64,000 nt of DNA, taken from contig NZ_MAFC01000028.1 of the NCBI RefSeq assembly GCF_002013465.1, positions 99,934-163,933 on the forward strand, given 5' to 3'. The DNA is from Mycobacterium sp. D16R12 (GTDB taxonomy: Bacteria; Actinomycetota; Actinomycetes; Mycobacteriales; Mycobacteriaceae). Below the pieces are notes generated by a model that was not told where the DNA came from, made no database searches, and saw nothing but the letters and a program-made list of their open reading frames with translations. The translations under genes were made by a program, and so were the position numbers. Positions 1-9,291 of the stretch are shown in pieces (positions within the stretch are counted from its first letter, which is position 1; each line of letters opens with the position of its first letter).

Positions 1-2
1 GC

Positions 3-740
3 CGGTTCTCCTTCAACGTCAAGGGCGGTCGCTGCGAGGCCTGCACGGGCGACGGCACCATCAAGATCGAGATGAACTTCCTGCCGGACGTGTACGTGCC
101 GTGCGAGGTGTGCCACGGCGCGCGCTACAACCGCGAGACGCTCGAGGTCCACTACAAGGGCAAGACCATCGCGCAGGTGCTGGACATGCCCATCGAGGAA
201 GCCGCCGAATTCTTCGAGCCCATCACCTCTATCCACCGGTACCTGAACACGCTGGTGGAGGTCGGCCTCGGCTATGTGCGGCTGGGCCAGCCGGCTCCGA
301 CGCTCTCCGGTGGCGAGGCGCAGCGCGTCAAGCTGGCCGCCGAGCTGCAGAAGCGCTCAACGGGCAAGACCGTGTACATCCTCGACGAGCCCACCACCGG
401 CCTTCATTTCGAGGACATCCGCAAGCTGCTCACCGTGATCAATGGCTTGGTCGACAAGGGCAACACCGTCGTCGTGATCGAGCACAACCTCGATGTGGTC
501 AAGACGTCGGACTGGGTCATCGATATGGGCCCAGAGGGTGGGTCGGGCGGCGGCACCGTGGTGGCACAGGGCGCACCCGAGTCGGTGGCACAGACCGCGG
601 GCAGCTATACCGGTGAGTTCCTTGCGGGCCTGTTGCCCAAGCCCGCAAGGAACGGTAAGACCCCCGCGAAGGCCCCGGCCAAGAGCGCCGGAAAGCCGCC
701 TGCCAAACCGCGTACCAGGAAGGTTGTCACGCCGGTCTAG
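3..740 (+). CDS. uvrA: Excinuclease ABC subunit A, C-terminal part (5' end outside window)
   Basis: DNA damage recognition ATPase of nucleotide excision repair; works with UvrB and UvrC. The visible 245 residues hold the zinc finger (CEAC, then CEVC about 20 residues later), the ABC signature LSGGEAQRVKLAAEL, the Walker B stretch YILDEPTTGLH and the switch-histidine motif VIEHNLDVV. This order is diagnostic for the second ATPase domain of UvrA. The reading frame is open to the left edge, so the gene is cut by the window. It ends in a lysine/alanine/proline-rich tail of about 30 residues beyond the conserved fold, a common actinobacterial extension that is probably disordered. The next gene starts 10 nt downstream on the same strand. 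Confidence 0.97.
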   Translation, partial: RFSFNVKGGRCEACTGDGTIKIEMNFLPDVYVPCEVCHGARYNRETLEVHYKGKTIAQVLDMPIEEAAEFFEPITSIHRYLNTLVEVGLGYVRLGQPAPTLSGGEAQRVKLAAELQKRSTGKTVYILDEPTTGLHFEDIRKLLTVINGLVDKGNTVVVIEHNLDVVKTSDWVIDMGPEGGSGGGTVVAQGAPESVAQTAGSYTGEFLAGLLPKPARNGKTPAKAPAKSAGKPPAKPRTRKVVTPV

Positions 741-750
741 GGTGGCATTC

Positions 751-2232
751 ATGACTGACGCGGCAGTTGGTGAACCGTTCGTTCGTATCCTCGCCAACCT
801 CGCGGAATCGTCGCCCGATGCCCCGGCGATCACCTGCGGTACCGAATCGGTCACCCGGGCCGAACTCGAGCGGCGCGCCACCGCCTTGGCGCACGCGTAT
901 CAACGCCTCGGGGTACGGCAGGGCGACCTCGTCACCATTGGGTTGCCCAACTCGGTGGAATTCTTCGCGGCCCAGATCGCGGTGTGGAAGCTCGGTGCCA
1001 CCCCGCAGCCGGTGTCATGGCGCTTGCCGCTCGCGGAGCGCCGGGCAATCGTCGAGCTCGCCGACTCCGCGCTCGTGGTGGGGGTCGATCCGGCCGATCA
1101 TCCGGATCGAGTGTGCGTGCAGGCGGGATTCGAGCCACTGGCCGAAGACCATGCGGCCGGGCCACTGCCGGAGGTGGTGTCGCCGGCCTGGAAGGCACCT
1201 ACCTCCGGAGGCAGCACCGGCCAGCCCAAGATCATCCTCGCTCCCAGCCCCGCGGCCATCACCGGCCCGGCGGCCGGTGAGATCATGGGCATGCTGCCGG
1301 GAGATGCCCAGCTCGTCGCAGGTCCTCTGTATCACAATGCGCCGCTGATGTTTTCGTCATACGGGCTGCTACTGGGGCACCATCTGATCGTGCAGCCGAA
1401 GTTCGACGCGCTGGAGGCGCTCGAACTGATCGACACCCACAAGGTCACCTGGTTGCAGGTGGTGCCCACGATGATGTCGCGCATACTGCGCGAGGTTCGT
1501 CAGCACCCGGGGCAATTCGACCTGTCCACCATTCGGGTGTTGTGGCACATGGCTGCTCCGTGTCCGGTGTGGTTGAAACAAGCATGGATCGACCTGCTGG
1601 GCCCGGAAGTGATCTGGGAGCTGTACGCGGGCACAGAGGCCATCGGCGGGACCATCATCACCGGACAGGAATGGCTGGCCCACCGCGGCTCCGTCGGTAA
1701 ACCTGCGCTCGGTGAACTGACGATCCTCGACGAGGAGGGAAACCCGCTGCCTTCCGGGGAGGTGGGGGAGATCTTCATGCGCCCGTGGGAGGGAACACCC
1801 AAGCCCTACAAGTACCTTGGCGCCGAGATCAAGCGGGTCGGAACCTGGGAATCCATCGGCGATCTCGGGTGGGTCGATGACGATGGATACCTCTACATGA
1901 GTGATCGTCGTACCGACCTGATCGTGACAGGCGGAGCGAATGTTTTTCCCGCGGAAGTGGAATCCGTCATGAACGGCTACCCCGGAGTGGTCGACAGTGT
2001 CGTGGTAGGCCTACCCGATGACGACCTCGGGCAGGTCGTGCACGCGGTTGTGCACGCCGAGGGGAACGTGACAGCAGATCAGCTGCGCGATTACCTGCTC
2101 GACGAGATCGTCCGGTACAAAGTTCCGCGCACCATCGAATTCGTCGCGGAGCCGCTGCGTGAGGACTCAGGCAAGGTCCGGCGCAGCCTCATCCGTGAAC
2201 AGGCGATTGCCCGTCGGGCCGCGACGGGCTAG
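751..2232 (+). CDS. Acyl-CoA synthetase / AMP-dependent ligase
   Basis: Predicted to activate a carboxylic acid as acyl-AMP and transfer it to CoA (493 aa). Motifs in order: P-loop TSGGSTGQPK (about residues 151-160), LYAGTEAIGG (A5), GDLGWVDDDGYLYMSDR (A7/A8 hinge region) with the following TGGANVFPAEVE, and catalytic Lys475 in SGKVRR. All core motifs look intact, so it should be active. Substrate cannot be read from the sequence; mycobacterial relatives act on fatty acids, sterol side chains or aromatic acids. ATG 751 is only 10 nt after the uvrA stop, so it may be read through from uvrA. It does not belong to the block conserved with M. tuberculosis and appears to be an insertion after uvrA. 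Its last 44 nt overlap the convergent gene at 2189-2449. Confidence 0.88.
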   Translation: MTDAAVGEPFVRILANLAESSPDAPAITCGTESVTRAELERRATALAHAYQRLGVRQGDLVTIGLPNSVEFFAAQIAVWKLGATPQPVSWRLPLAERRAIVELADSALVVGVDPADHPDRVCVQAGFEPLAEDHAAGPLPEVVSPAWKAPTSGGSTGQPKIILAPSPAAITGPAAGEIMGMLPGDAQLVAGPLYHNAPLMFSSYGLLLGHHLIVQPKFDALEALELIDTHKVTWLQVVPTMMSRILREVRQHPGQFDLSTIRVLWHMAAPCPVWLKQAWIDLLGPEVIWELYAGTEAIGGTIITGQEWLAHRGSVGKPALGELTILDEEGNPLPSGEVGEIFMRPWEGTPKPYKYLGAEIKRVGTWESIGDLGWVDDDGYLYMSDRRTDLIVTGGANVFPAEVESVMNGYPGVVDSVVVGLPDDDLGQVVHAVVHAEGNVTADQLRDYLLDEIVRYKVPRTIEFVAEPLREDSGKVRRSLIREQAIARRAATG

Positions 2233-2449
2233 CTTCCTCACGCATCGAATTACGGATCTGCTCGAGCCGTTCGGCGGCTGCCCGGGCTCTGGCCTCGAAC
2301 TGCTCCTCGACCGCACGGCCCTCATCGCTTTCGGCGTCCAGCTCAGCGGACCCGGCAGCCGTGCCGGATCGGGTTTCGATCTTCTCGCGCACCGACTCGA
2401 AGGTTGGCACACCGCCGTCGGTGTATCCCGGATCAGGGGTATCGGACAT
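2189..2449 (-). CDS. Small acidic conserved hypothetical protein (Rv1638A position)
   Basis: An 86-residue soluble protein with no signal peptide or membrane segment. After a proline/glycine-rich start the sequence is a highly charged helix (about residues 17-70) rich in Glu, Ala and Arg, probably a coiled coil. Function unknown. It sits directly downstream of the esterase gene on the same strand, 32 nt away, where M. tuberculosis carries the short gene Rv1638A. I chose ATG 2449 because the longer upstream frame would overlap the esterase C-terminus and shows no family-like sequence. The 3' end overlaps the convergent ligase gene by 44 nt, so one of the two ends may be read differently in the cell. 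Confidence 0.6.
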   Translation of the reverse strand: MSDTPDPGYTDGGVPTFESVREKIETRSGTAAGSAELDAESDEGRAVEEQFEARARAAAERLEQIRNSMREEASPSRPDGQSPVHG

Positions 2450-2481
2450 ACCGCTCGACGCTACTCCGCTCCGCAGAACGG

Positions 2482-3849
2482 TCAGCGTGGCAACGGCATA
2501 TCGGGCACGGTGGGCGTACCGATCCGGCCCGCCATCCAGGGGAGTGCCGAGGTGAACGCCGTCTGCGCGAAAGGCCACTTGTGTTCGCCGGGCTTGTGCT
2601 GCACCGTGCATGAGATCCCTTGCGCCGCACCGATCTCACACAGGCGGTGTGCGGCACGGTCCTGATCGCTCAGCGGAACGGAGGCCGAGGCGCCGGGGGC
2701 CGCTCCGGTGCTGGTGATCGCACCGGACCCCGCGCGATGTAGTCCGTTCACGTCGAACCACCCGGCGGTGTTGGCATATCGTCCATGGCGCGACATCACC
2801 GTTGCCGGGTCGAACTGCTCCCATGCCGATGTGTCACCGCCGAAAAGGCGAGCAATGGTCTGCGTCTTGTTTCCGGTGTTCGGCGACATGTCACCGGCGA
2901 TGTCCTCGAAGGCGCTGAATAATTCGGGGTGTTTGACGGCTAGCGTCACCGCGCACGTGCCACCCATCGACCAGCCCACCACGCCCCAGTTCTGCGGCCG
3001 TGGGCTGACCCCGAAGCGCGACACCATGAAGGGGACGACGTCCTTCGTGAGATGGTCGGCGGAGTTACCGCGCGGGCCGTTCACACATTCGGTGTCGTTG
3101 TTGAACGAGCCGCCCGCGTCGACGAACACCATGACGGGGGCGTTCCCGCCGTGCTGGCTGGCGAAGGCATCCGCCGCCTCGACCGCGTTTCCGCTGCGAA
3201 TCCAGTCGCTGGGGGTGTTGAACTCACCGCCGATCATCATGATTGTCGGCAGCTCGGTGCGGGTGGAGTCGAACCAGGCCGGTGGCAGGTAGACGATCTC
3301 CTGGCGATGGCGAAATCCACTGGCATCGGCCGGGATATCCACCGGCACGAGCTTGCCCTTGGTCATCGTCGGGCCGCGGCGTTCCTCACGAGCGGCGGTC
3401 ACCGTCGCCATATCGGCCTGGTTGGGCAGCGGGCCGGCGGTCAACTGCGCCCACCCGGACTGAACGCTGCGCACGTAGCCAGTCCATTGATTCAGCATCA
3501 GTGATCCGGAAAGGAGCGCGAGCGGCACCGCGGTGATCGCGATCGCGCGACGCCACCAGTGCGCCGTGCGCCAGCCGACCAACAGGACGGTGGCGGCGAC
3601 CCCGGTGAGCGCGATCCACACCCACAGCATCAGTGGTGCGGGGTTGCCCCTGTCGGCCCAGCCCTCGGAGTTGATGTACCAGTAAGCCCATACCGCGAGG
3701 GTGGCGCCGACTGCGACCGCTACGGGTAACCAGCGCTGAAACCACTGACGAGTGCGCAGCCCTATCGCGATGACTAGTGCAAAACCGGCAATGACCTGCA
3801 TGGAGACAGGAAAGCTCCCATGTAACAACGAGATGTCATGACCGGACAC
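2482..3849 (-). CDS. Membrane-anchored alpha/beta-hydrolase (esterase family, Rv1639c-like)
   Basis: 455 aa. Four hydrophobic segments (about residues 17-33, 40-58, 72-92, 101-119) anchor a C-terminal esterase domain expected outside the membrane. The nucleophile elbow GWSMGG places Ser294; a late GEHKWPF supplies the likely catalytic His423; the oxyanion strand is near IMMIGGEF (about 203-210). The fold resembles the esterase D/mycolyltransferase group (PF00756). It lies 86 nt downstream of lysX on the same strand and is probably co-transcribed. Because lysX makes an aminoacylated lipid, a role in hydrolysing or remodelling envelope lipids is attractive, but the substrate is not shown by the sequence. 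Confidence 0.8.
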   Translation of the reverse strand: MSGHDISLLHGSFPVSMQVIAGFALVIAIGLRTRQWFQRWLPVAVAVGATLAVWAYWYINSEGWADRGNPAPLMLWVWIALTGVAATVLLVGWRTAHWWRRAIAITAVPLALLSGSLMLNQWTGYVRSVQSGWAQLTAGPLPNQADMATVTAAREERRGPTMTKGKLVPVDIPADASGFRHRQEIVYLPPAWFDSTRTELPTIMMIGGEFNTPSDWIRSGNAVEAADAFASQHGGNAPVMVFVDAGGSFNNDTECVNGPRGNSADHLTKDVVPFMVSRFGVSPRPQNWGVVGWSMGGTCAVTLAVKHPELFSAFEDIAGDMSPNTGNKTQTIARLFGGDTSAWEQFDPATVMSRHGRYANTAGWFDVNGLHRAGSGAITSTGAAPGASASVPLSDQDRAAHRLCEIGAAQGISCTVQHKPGEHKWPFAQTAFTSALPWMAGRIGTPTVPDMPLPR

Positions 3850-3935
3850 GGCACCTATGATGGCCTAGTTACCTGTGAATTGTCTGTCAGGTATTTGACG
3901 AGTCTGGGTACGGAATCCGAACAGATTCGCCGTGA

Positions 3936-6900
3936 TCACCGGGGCTTGGCCAGCGGGAACGGCAGGGTCTCGCGAATGCTGCGCCCCGTGATGAGCATGA
4001 CCACGCGGTCGACTCCCATACCCATACCGCCGGTGGGCGCCATCGCGTACTCCATCGCACGCAGGAAGTCCTCGTCGATTTCCATGGCCTCGGCGTCACC
4101 ACCCGCAGCGAGAAGCGACTGCTCGTACAGTCGTCGACGCTGTTCCACCGGGTCGGTCAACTCGGTGTACGCGGTGCCGAGCTCGACACCCCAGGCCACC
4201 AGATCCCACCGCTCGGCGAGACCGTCGGTGCTCCGGTGTGGGCGAGTCAGCGGGGACACCGAGACGGGAAAGTCGCTGTAGAACGTGGGTGTGGTGGTGT
4301 GCTTCTCGACCAGCTGCTCGTAGAGCTCGAGCGCCAGGTGTCCGGCATCCCATCGCGGATTGAACTGCACCCCCGCCGATCGGCAGAACCGTTGCAGTAC
4401 AGGAACTTCCGTTGTCGCATCGATGTGGTCACCGAGGGCCGCTGAGACTGCTTGATGCAGCGGGATGATCGGCCACTCGCCGCTGATATCGACGGGGGCC
4501 AGCTTCCCGTCCGTGCCTTCTCCGCCCGCGCGCATCACCACTTCGCTGCCATGTGCCGCCTTCGCGGCGTTCTGGATCAGCTGTTGGGTTGTCTTGGCCC
4601 AGGTCAGATAGTCGGCGTGCGCCTGATACGCCTCCAACAGGGTGAATTCGGGGTTGTGGCTGAAGTCCACACCCTCATTACGGAAGGCCCGACCGAGCTC
4701 GAAGACCCTCTCCACGCCGCCTACGCAGAGTCGCTTGAGATACAGCTCGGGCGCGATGCGCAGATACAGGTCCAGGTTGTAGGCGTTGATATGTGTCAGG
4801 AATGGGCGCGCGTTGGCTCCGCCGTGTACCTGTTGCAAGATCGGCGTCTCGACCTCTAAAAATCTTTGTGATAGCAAGGTGTTACGCAGAGAGGTGATGA
4901 TCGCGCTGCGCGCCACGATCTGGTCGCGGGCTTCTGGGTTGATCGCCAGATCAAGGTATCGCGCGCGCACCCTGGCCTCGGGGTCGGTAAGACCCTTTCG
5001 CTTATCGGGCAGCGGATGCAGGCATTTGCCGATGATTCGCCACGATCGCACCAGCACGGATCGGGTGCCGTTATGCGACTGACCCATGACCCCACTGGCT
5101 TCGACCAGGTCGCCGAGGTCGATGGCTGCGGTGAACTCCTCATGCAGGAGTGGGTCGTCGATGAGCAGCTGTACCTCTGCCGACCAGTCGCGCAGCTGCG
5201 CGAAGAGCACACCGCCGTAATCACGGATGCGCAGCAGGCGACCGCTGACGACGACCTCGGTACCGTCGGCGGCGGTCAGCGCCTCGGCGACGGTGTGGCT
5301 CGGTGGAGAGCCTGCCGGGTATGCGTCGATTCCCCGCTCCTGCAGGGCGGCAAGCTTTCCGAGCCGTACCTTGACCTGCTCGGGCACCCGCTGCAGCGCT
5401 GTGGGCTGCGGCGGTAGGTCCGGGGCGGTGCCATCGTGGTGCAGTAGTCCGGTGGCCACGATGGCCTGCGGCACCGCACTGTATTGACCGGTGTGCCTTG
5501 GCTTGTCCCGGTTGCCGAACGGTAATACCAGGAACCCCTCCGCGATCACCGACGCGACACCGATCCGGGGTATGAGCCGGGCGTCCTCGTAGCAGGCGAA
5601 CCGGGGCACCCATTCCGGCTGATACTTCACGTTTGAGCGGTACAACTGCTCGAACTGCCAGAACCGGGAGGCGAACATCAACACCGAGCGCCACAGTCGG
5701 AGTACCGGGCCGGCACCGATGCGGGAGCCGTCCGCGTAGACCGAGCGGAACATCACGAAGTTGAGAGAGACCCGGGTGATCCCCATGGCCTCTGCTCGGG
5801 TGAGTAGCTCGGTAACCATGAATTCGATGGTGCCGTTGGGTGATTGACGCGAACGGCGCATCAATTCGAGGGACACCCCGTTGGCTCCCCAAGGCACCAG
5901 CGACAGCATGGCGACGGCGTTGTCGTCGGGGTCGATAGCCTCCACCAGCAGGCAGTCACCGTCGGTCGAGTCCCCCAACCGTCCGAGGGCCATGGAGAAT
6001 CCGCGTTCGGTGCCGCCGTCACGCCAGAGGTCGGCGTTGGTGATGATCTGTTTCGCCTCGTCCGCCGTCAATTCACGATGGCGGCGGATACGCACCGACA
6101 GTCCCGAGCGCCGGGCGCGGTTGACGGCCTGGCGGACTGCTGCCATGTGCGGACCCGATATCGAGAATGACCGCGGGTACAGGATCGCCTCGTCGCCGAG
6201 TTCCAATGCGTTCAGTCCGTGTTCGCGGTAGGCGAGCGCGCCCTCGGCGCTCGCGCCCATCACCGCGGGCGCCCAGCCGTAGGCCTGGCACACCTGCAGC
6301 CATGCGGCAATGGCCTGGCTCCATGCCGTCTTGTCTCCGATGGGGTCCGCGCTGACCAGGCAGACGCCGACTTCCACCCGATATGTCACGGCCGCACGGC
6401 CGTTGGGCGCGAAGATGACTGCCTTGTCGCGGCGTGTCGCAAAGTAGCCGAGGGAATCGTCCTGCCCATAGCGCTCGAGCAGCCCGCGGATCAGCGATTC
6501 GTCGTCACCGGTCAATGCGTTGACAGCACGCTGGGAGCGGAACAAGACCACGGCGGCCGACATCAGTGCCAGCGCCCCGAACAGGCCGAAGAGCCAATTC
6601 AGGAAGAGATGGGGGTGACCGTCGAAGTACTCATGACCGGCAAGTGAGAAACCGGCCACGCGGTTGAGCGCCCACCAGAAACGGTCGGACCGCGCCAACG
6701 ATCCCGGAAACATCTCCGTGAGGGCCCAGGCAACGAGCGTTCCCAGTACCAAACCGCCGATGAGCACGGCGACGGCCTTGAGCGTCGCACCACGACGGAC
6801 CTTCGCGTAGAACTCATGACGCGCGAGGATCAGCAGGATGATCGTGCCGCCGTGCAGCACCAGCCCGAGGATCTCGACGGTGTCGCGGTGCTGGACGAAA

Positions 6901-7253
6901 CCGCCGATGTTCAGGGCCGACAGCACCGACAGGTTGATCAGCAGGATCCACCAGGCAATGCTCTTGCGCACCGCGAGTGCCGCCGCCAGCAGTGACAGCA
7001 CGAAGGCCCACGCGAGGCTGGTGTCCGGCCAGTCGAACAGATACTCGTCGATAAACGCACGGGGAACCTGCGTCAGGTGCCGGATGATCGGCGAGATGCT
7101 GGACAGGAAGATCATCGCCGCGAAAACCCCGACGAGCGACCCGAAGAAAGTCGGTACCCAGTGCAGTGTCGAGGCGGGCGGCGGAATCGGCTTGGGGGTC
7201 TTGCCGATTCCCGGGCCGGCTAGTGGCGGTGAGACAGAAACCTCAGATGTCAC
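3936..7253 (-). CDS. lysX: Bifunctional lysyl-phosphatidylglycerol synthase / lysyl-tRNA synthetase
   Basis: 1105 aa fusion. The N-terminal third carries about six membrane segments (from about residue 30 to 240), followed by an MprF-type lysyltransferase domain (about 240-600), an OB-fold (about 660-740) and a class II LysRS catalytic domain with motif 2 FRNEGVDFSHNPEFTLLEAY and motif 3 GGMGMGVDRVVM. The synthetase charges tRNA-Lys and the membrane part moves lysine onto phosphatidylglycerol, lowering envelope negative charge. In M. tuberculosis LysX gives resistance to cationic antimicrobial peptides. The length is slightly shorter than the roughly 1170 aa M. tuberculosis protein, within family variation. 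First gene of a probable minus-strand operon with the esterase and small acidic protein. Confidence 0.95.
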   Translation of the reverse strand: MTSEVSVSPPLAGPGIGKTPKPIPPPASTLHWVPTFFGSLVGVFAAMIFLSSISPIIRHLTQVPRAFIDEYLFDWPDTSLAWAFVLSLLAAALAVRKSIAWWILLINLSVLSALNIGGFVQHRDTVEILGLVLHGGTIILLILARHEFYAKVRRGATLKAVAVLIGGLVLGTLVAWALTEMFPGSLARSDRFWWALNRVAGFSLAGHEYFDGHPHLFLNWLFGLFGALALMSAAVVLFRSQRAVNALTGDDESLIRGLLERYGQDDSLGYFATRRDKAVIFAPNGRAAVTYRVEVGVCLVSADPIGDKTAWSQAIAAWLQVCQAYGWAPAVMGASAEGALAYREHGLNALELGDEAILYPRSFSISGPHMAAVRQAVNRARRSGLSVRIRRHRELTADEAKQIITNADLWRDGGTERGFSMALGRLGDSTDGDCLLVEAIDPDDNAVAMLSLVPWGANGVSLELMRRSRQSPNGTIEFMVTELLTRAEAMGITRVSLNFVMFRSVYADGSRIGAGPVLRLWRSVLMFASRFWQFEQLYRSNVKYQPEWVPRFACYEDARLIPRIGVASVIAEGFLVLPFGNRDKPRHTGQYSAVPQAIVATGLLHHDGTAPDLPPQPTALQRVPEQVKVRLGKLAALQERGIDAYPAGSPPSHTVAEALTAADGTEVVVSGRLLRIRDYGGVLFAQLRDWSAEVQLLIDDPLLHEEFTAAIDLGDLVEASGVMGQSHNGTRSVLVRSWRIIGKCLHPLPDKRKGLTDPEARVRARYLDLAINPEARDQIVARSAIITSLRNTLLSQRFLEVETPILQQVHGGANARPFLTHINAYNLDLYLRIAPELYLKRLCVGGVERVFELGRAFRNEGVDFSHNPEFTLLEAYQAHADYLTWAKTTQQLIQNAAKAAHGSEVVMRAGGEGTDGKLAPVDISGEWPIIPLHQAVSAALGDHIDATTEVPVLQRFCRSAGVQFNPRWDAGHLALELYEQLVEKHTTTPTFYSDFPVSVSPLTRPHRSTDGLAERWDLVAWGVELGTAYTELTDPVEQRRRLYEQSLLAAGGDAEAMEIDEDFLRAMEYAMAPTGGMGMGVDRVVMLITGRSIRETLPFPLAKPR

Positions 7254-7293
7254 CTAGCGAGGATAGGCCGTGTACCTGGCAGTTCACTGACGC

Positions 7294-7710
7294 TCAGCGC
7301 AAGTACTTCTCACCGGGCCCCTGGCCGGGCTCATCTGGGACGGCACTGGCTTCGCGGAATGCCTTCTGCAGACTCTGCAATCCGTCCCGGATCGGCGCGG
7401 CGTGCGGGCCCAGGTATTCGACAGAGGCGGCCACCAGGCCGGCGAGTGCGGTGATCAGCCGGCGGGCTTCGTCGAGATCACGATGCGGGCTTTCATCGGG
7501 ATCGGGGGAGGAGAGGCCCAGTTTTTCGGCACTGGAGCTCATCAGCATCACAATGGCCTTGGTGATCACCTCGATGGCCGGGATATCGGCGAGCTCGCGG
7601 ATCGATTCGGTGAGTGGCTCGTCGTGATGGTCTTCGTCGTGATGGTCAAGGTCATCGGTCACGGCTGCTAGACTGTCATGCGCGACCGTTCCCGGCTCCG
7701 TCGGGGACAT
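7294..7710 (-). CDS. DUF1844 protein upstream of infC
   Basis: 138 aa soluble protein of unknown function. The conserved part, from LADIPAIEVITKAIVMLMSS to the C-terminus, matches the DUF1844 pattern: a helical protein with the hydrophobic MLMSSSAEKLGL helix and a later ALAGLVAASVEYLG helix. The preceding segment is His/Asp/Glu-rich (DDLDHHDEDHHDE), which could bind metal but is not part of the domain. DUF1844 genes commonly sit beside infC in actinobacteria, as here, divergently oriented. I chose ATG 7710; a longer frame runs to 7839 but has no domain-like sequence and would cover the infC leader hairpins. Confidence 0.75.
   Translation of the reverse strand: MSPTEPGTVAHDSLAAVTDDLDHHDEDHHDEPLTESIRELADIPAIEVITKAIVMLMSSSAEKLGLSSPDPDESPHRDLDEARRLITALAGLVAASVEYLGPHAAPIRDGLQSLQKAFREASAVPDEPGQGPGEKYLR
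7669..7674 (+). promoter_or_regulatory. Candidate -10 element for the infC operon
   Basis: TAGACT fits the mycobacterial TANNNT -10 pattern and lies upstream of the three leader hairpins. It would give a transcript with a leader of about 270 nt. No good -35 is visible (TCAAGG about 17 nt upstream). It lies inside the divergent DUF1844 coding region. Low confidence without transcript mapping. Confidence 0.3.
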
Positions 7711-7763
7711 CAAGTGGAGTCCCGCTCCCACCGCTGGCCAATCGGTACAGCGGTCCGGTCCAG

Positions 7764-7852
7764 CCACCTTCGGGTGGTTGTTCTGCGATCCGCAGAACGG
7801 CGTACGTCGTCGTGACCGGTCGGCTTCGGGCCCTGCCATGAGCAGGGCTTTT
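7764..7852 (+). promoter_or_regulatory. Structured infC leader with attenuator-like hairpin
   Basis: Three consecutive hairpins can be read. CCACC-TTCG-GGTGG is at 7764-7777. GTTCTGCG-ATC-CGCAGAAC is a perfect 8 bp stem at 7780-7798. GCCCTGC-CATGA-GCAGGGC at 7830-7848 is followed directly by TTTTCTGTT, the form of a weak intrinsic terminator. The last hairpin ends about 95 nt before the infC start. The layout is what a transcription attenuator for the IF3-L35-L20 operon would look like. In Firmicutes and E. coli this operon is autoregulated by L20 or IF3; which protein or signal acts here is not known. Confidence 0.55.
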
Positions 7853-7936
7853 CTGTTCGTAATGAGCAGAGTGCTGATGGACCCCGCTTGTGTCCCTGTC
7901 GATCCGTGTTCCGGTCATGACAGTAGAGGACGAGCC

Positions 7937-7947
7937 AGGGAGGCCAC

Positions 7948-7950
<3 letters not shown>
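7937..7950 (+). promoter_or_regulatory. infC ribosome binding site and rare AUC start codon
   Basis: AGGGAGG at 7937-7943 is a strong Shine-Dalgarno sequence placed 4 nt before ATC at 7948-7950. Translation from ATC gives STETRINERIRVPEVRLIG, the conserved IF3 N-terminus. No ATG, GTG or TTG lies at a suitable distance; the next in-frame TTG (7999) would remove the first 17 conserved residues and has no Shine-Dalgarno. Confidence 0.85.
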
Positions 7951-8562
<612 letters not shown>

Positions 8563-8602
8563 TACCTAAGTATCGACACAACGAAGAACAGGGAACACCA
8601 AG

Positions 8603-8797
8603 ATGCCCAAGGCCAAGACCCACAGCGGTGCGTCGAAGCGCTTCCGCACCACCGGTAGCGGAAAGATCGTGCGCCAGAAGGCGAACCGTCGCCACCTGCT
8701 GGAGCACAAGCCCACCAGTCGGACCCGTCGTCTCGACGGCCGCGTGGTGGTCGCCGAGAACGACGCCAAGCGCGTCAAGAAGATGCTGACCGGCTAG
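8603..8797 (+). CDS. rpmI: 50S ribosomal protein L35
   Basis: 64 aa, very basic. MPKAKTHSGASKRFRTTGSG at the start and the RRHLLEHK stretch (about residues 28-34) are the L35 signatures. Component of the large ribosomal subunit. Middle gene of the infC-rpmI-rplT operon, the standard bacterial order. Confidence 0.97.
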   Translation: MPKAKTHSGASKRFRTTGSGKIVRQKANRRHLLEHKPTSRTRRLDGRVVVAENDAKRVKKMLTG

Positions 8798-8869
8798 TAG
8801 CCGCGTTCACGACCACTCCAATACACAGCACCACACTGCATCACTAGAAATTACTAATAAGGAACACTT

Positions 8870-9259
8870 ATGGCACGCGTGAAAAGGGCAGTCAACGCCC
8901 AGAAGAAGCGCCGGACAATCCTGAAGGCCTCCAAGGGCTACCGCGGTCAGCGGTCGCGCCTGTACCGCAAGGCCAAGGAGCAGCAGCTGCACTCGCTGAC
9001 CTACGCATACCGGGACCGTCGCGCCCGCAAGGGTGAGTTCCGCAAGCTGTGGATCACGCGTATCAACGCCGCGGCTCGCGCTAACGACATCACCTACAAC
9101 CGCCTCATCCAGGGCCTGAAGATCGCGGGCGTCGAGGTTGACCGCAAGAACCTCGCCGAGCTGGCTGTCAGTGATGCGGCCGCGTTCACCGCGCTGGTCG
9201 AGGTCGCCAAGGCTGCGCTGCCCGAGGACGTCAACGCTCCAGCCGGGGAAGCCGCCTGA
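8870..9259 (+). CDS. rplT: 50S ribosomal protein L20
   Basis: 129 aa. MARVKRAVNAQKKRRTILK opens the long basic N-terminal extension that threads into 23S rRNA; the globular part includes YRDRRARKGEFRKLWITRINAA. L20 is needed for early 50S assembly and, in several bacteria, represses its own operon by binding the leader. Last gene of the infC operon. An intrinsic terminator lies 56 nt beyond its stop, inside the 5' end of tsnR. Confidence 0.97.
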   Translation: MARVKRAVNAQKKRRTILKASKGYRGQRSRLYRKAKEQQLHSLTYAYRDRRARKGEFRKLWITRINAAARANDITYNRLIQGLKIAGVEVDRKNLAELAVSDAAAFTALVEVAKAALPEDVNAPAGEAA

Positions 9260-9291
9260 GCAACTCGGCTCTGACTGAGCGGTCACAAACT

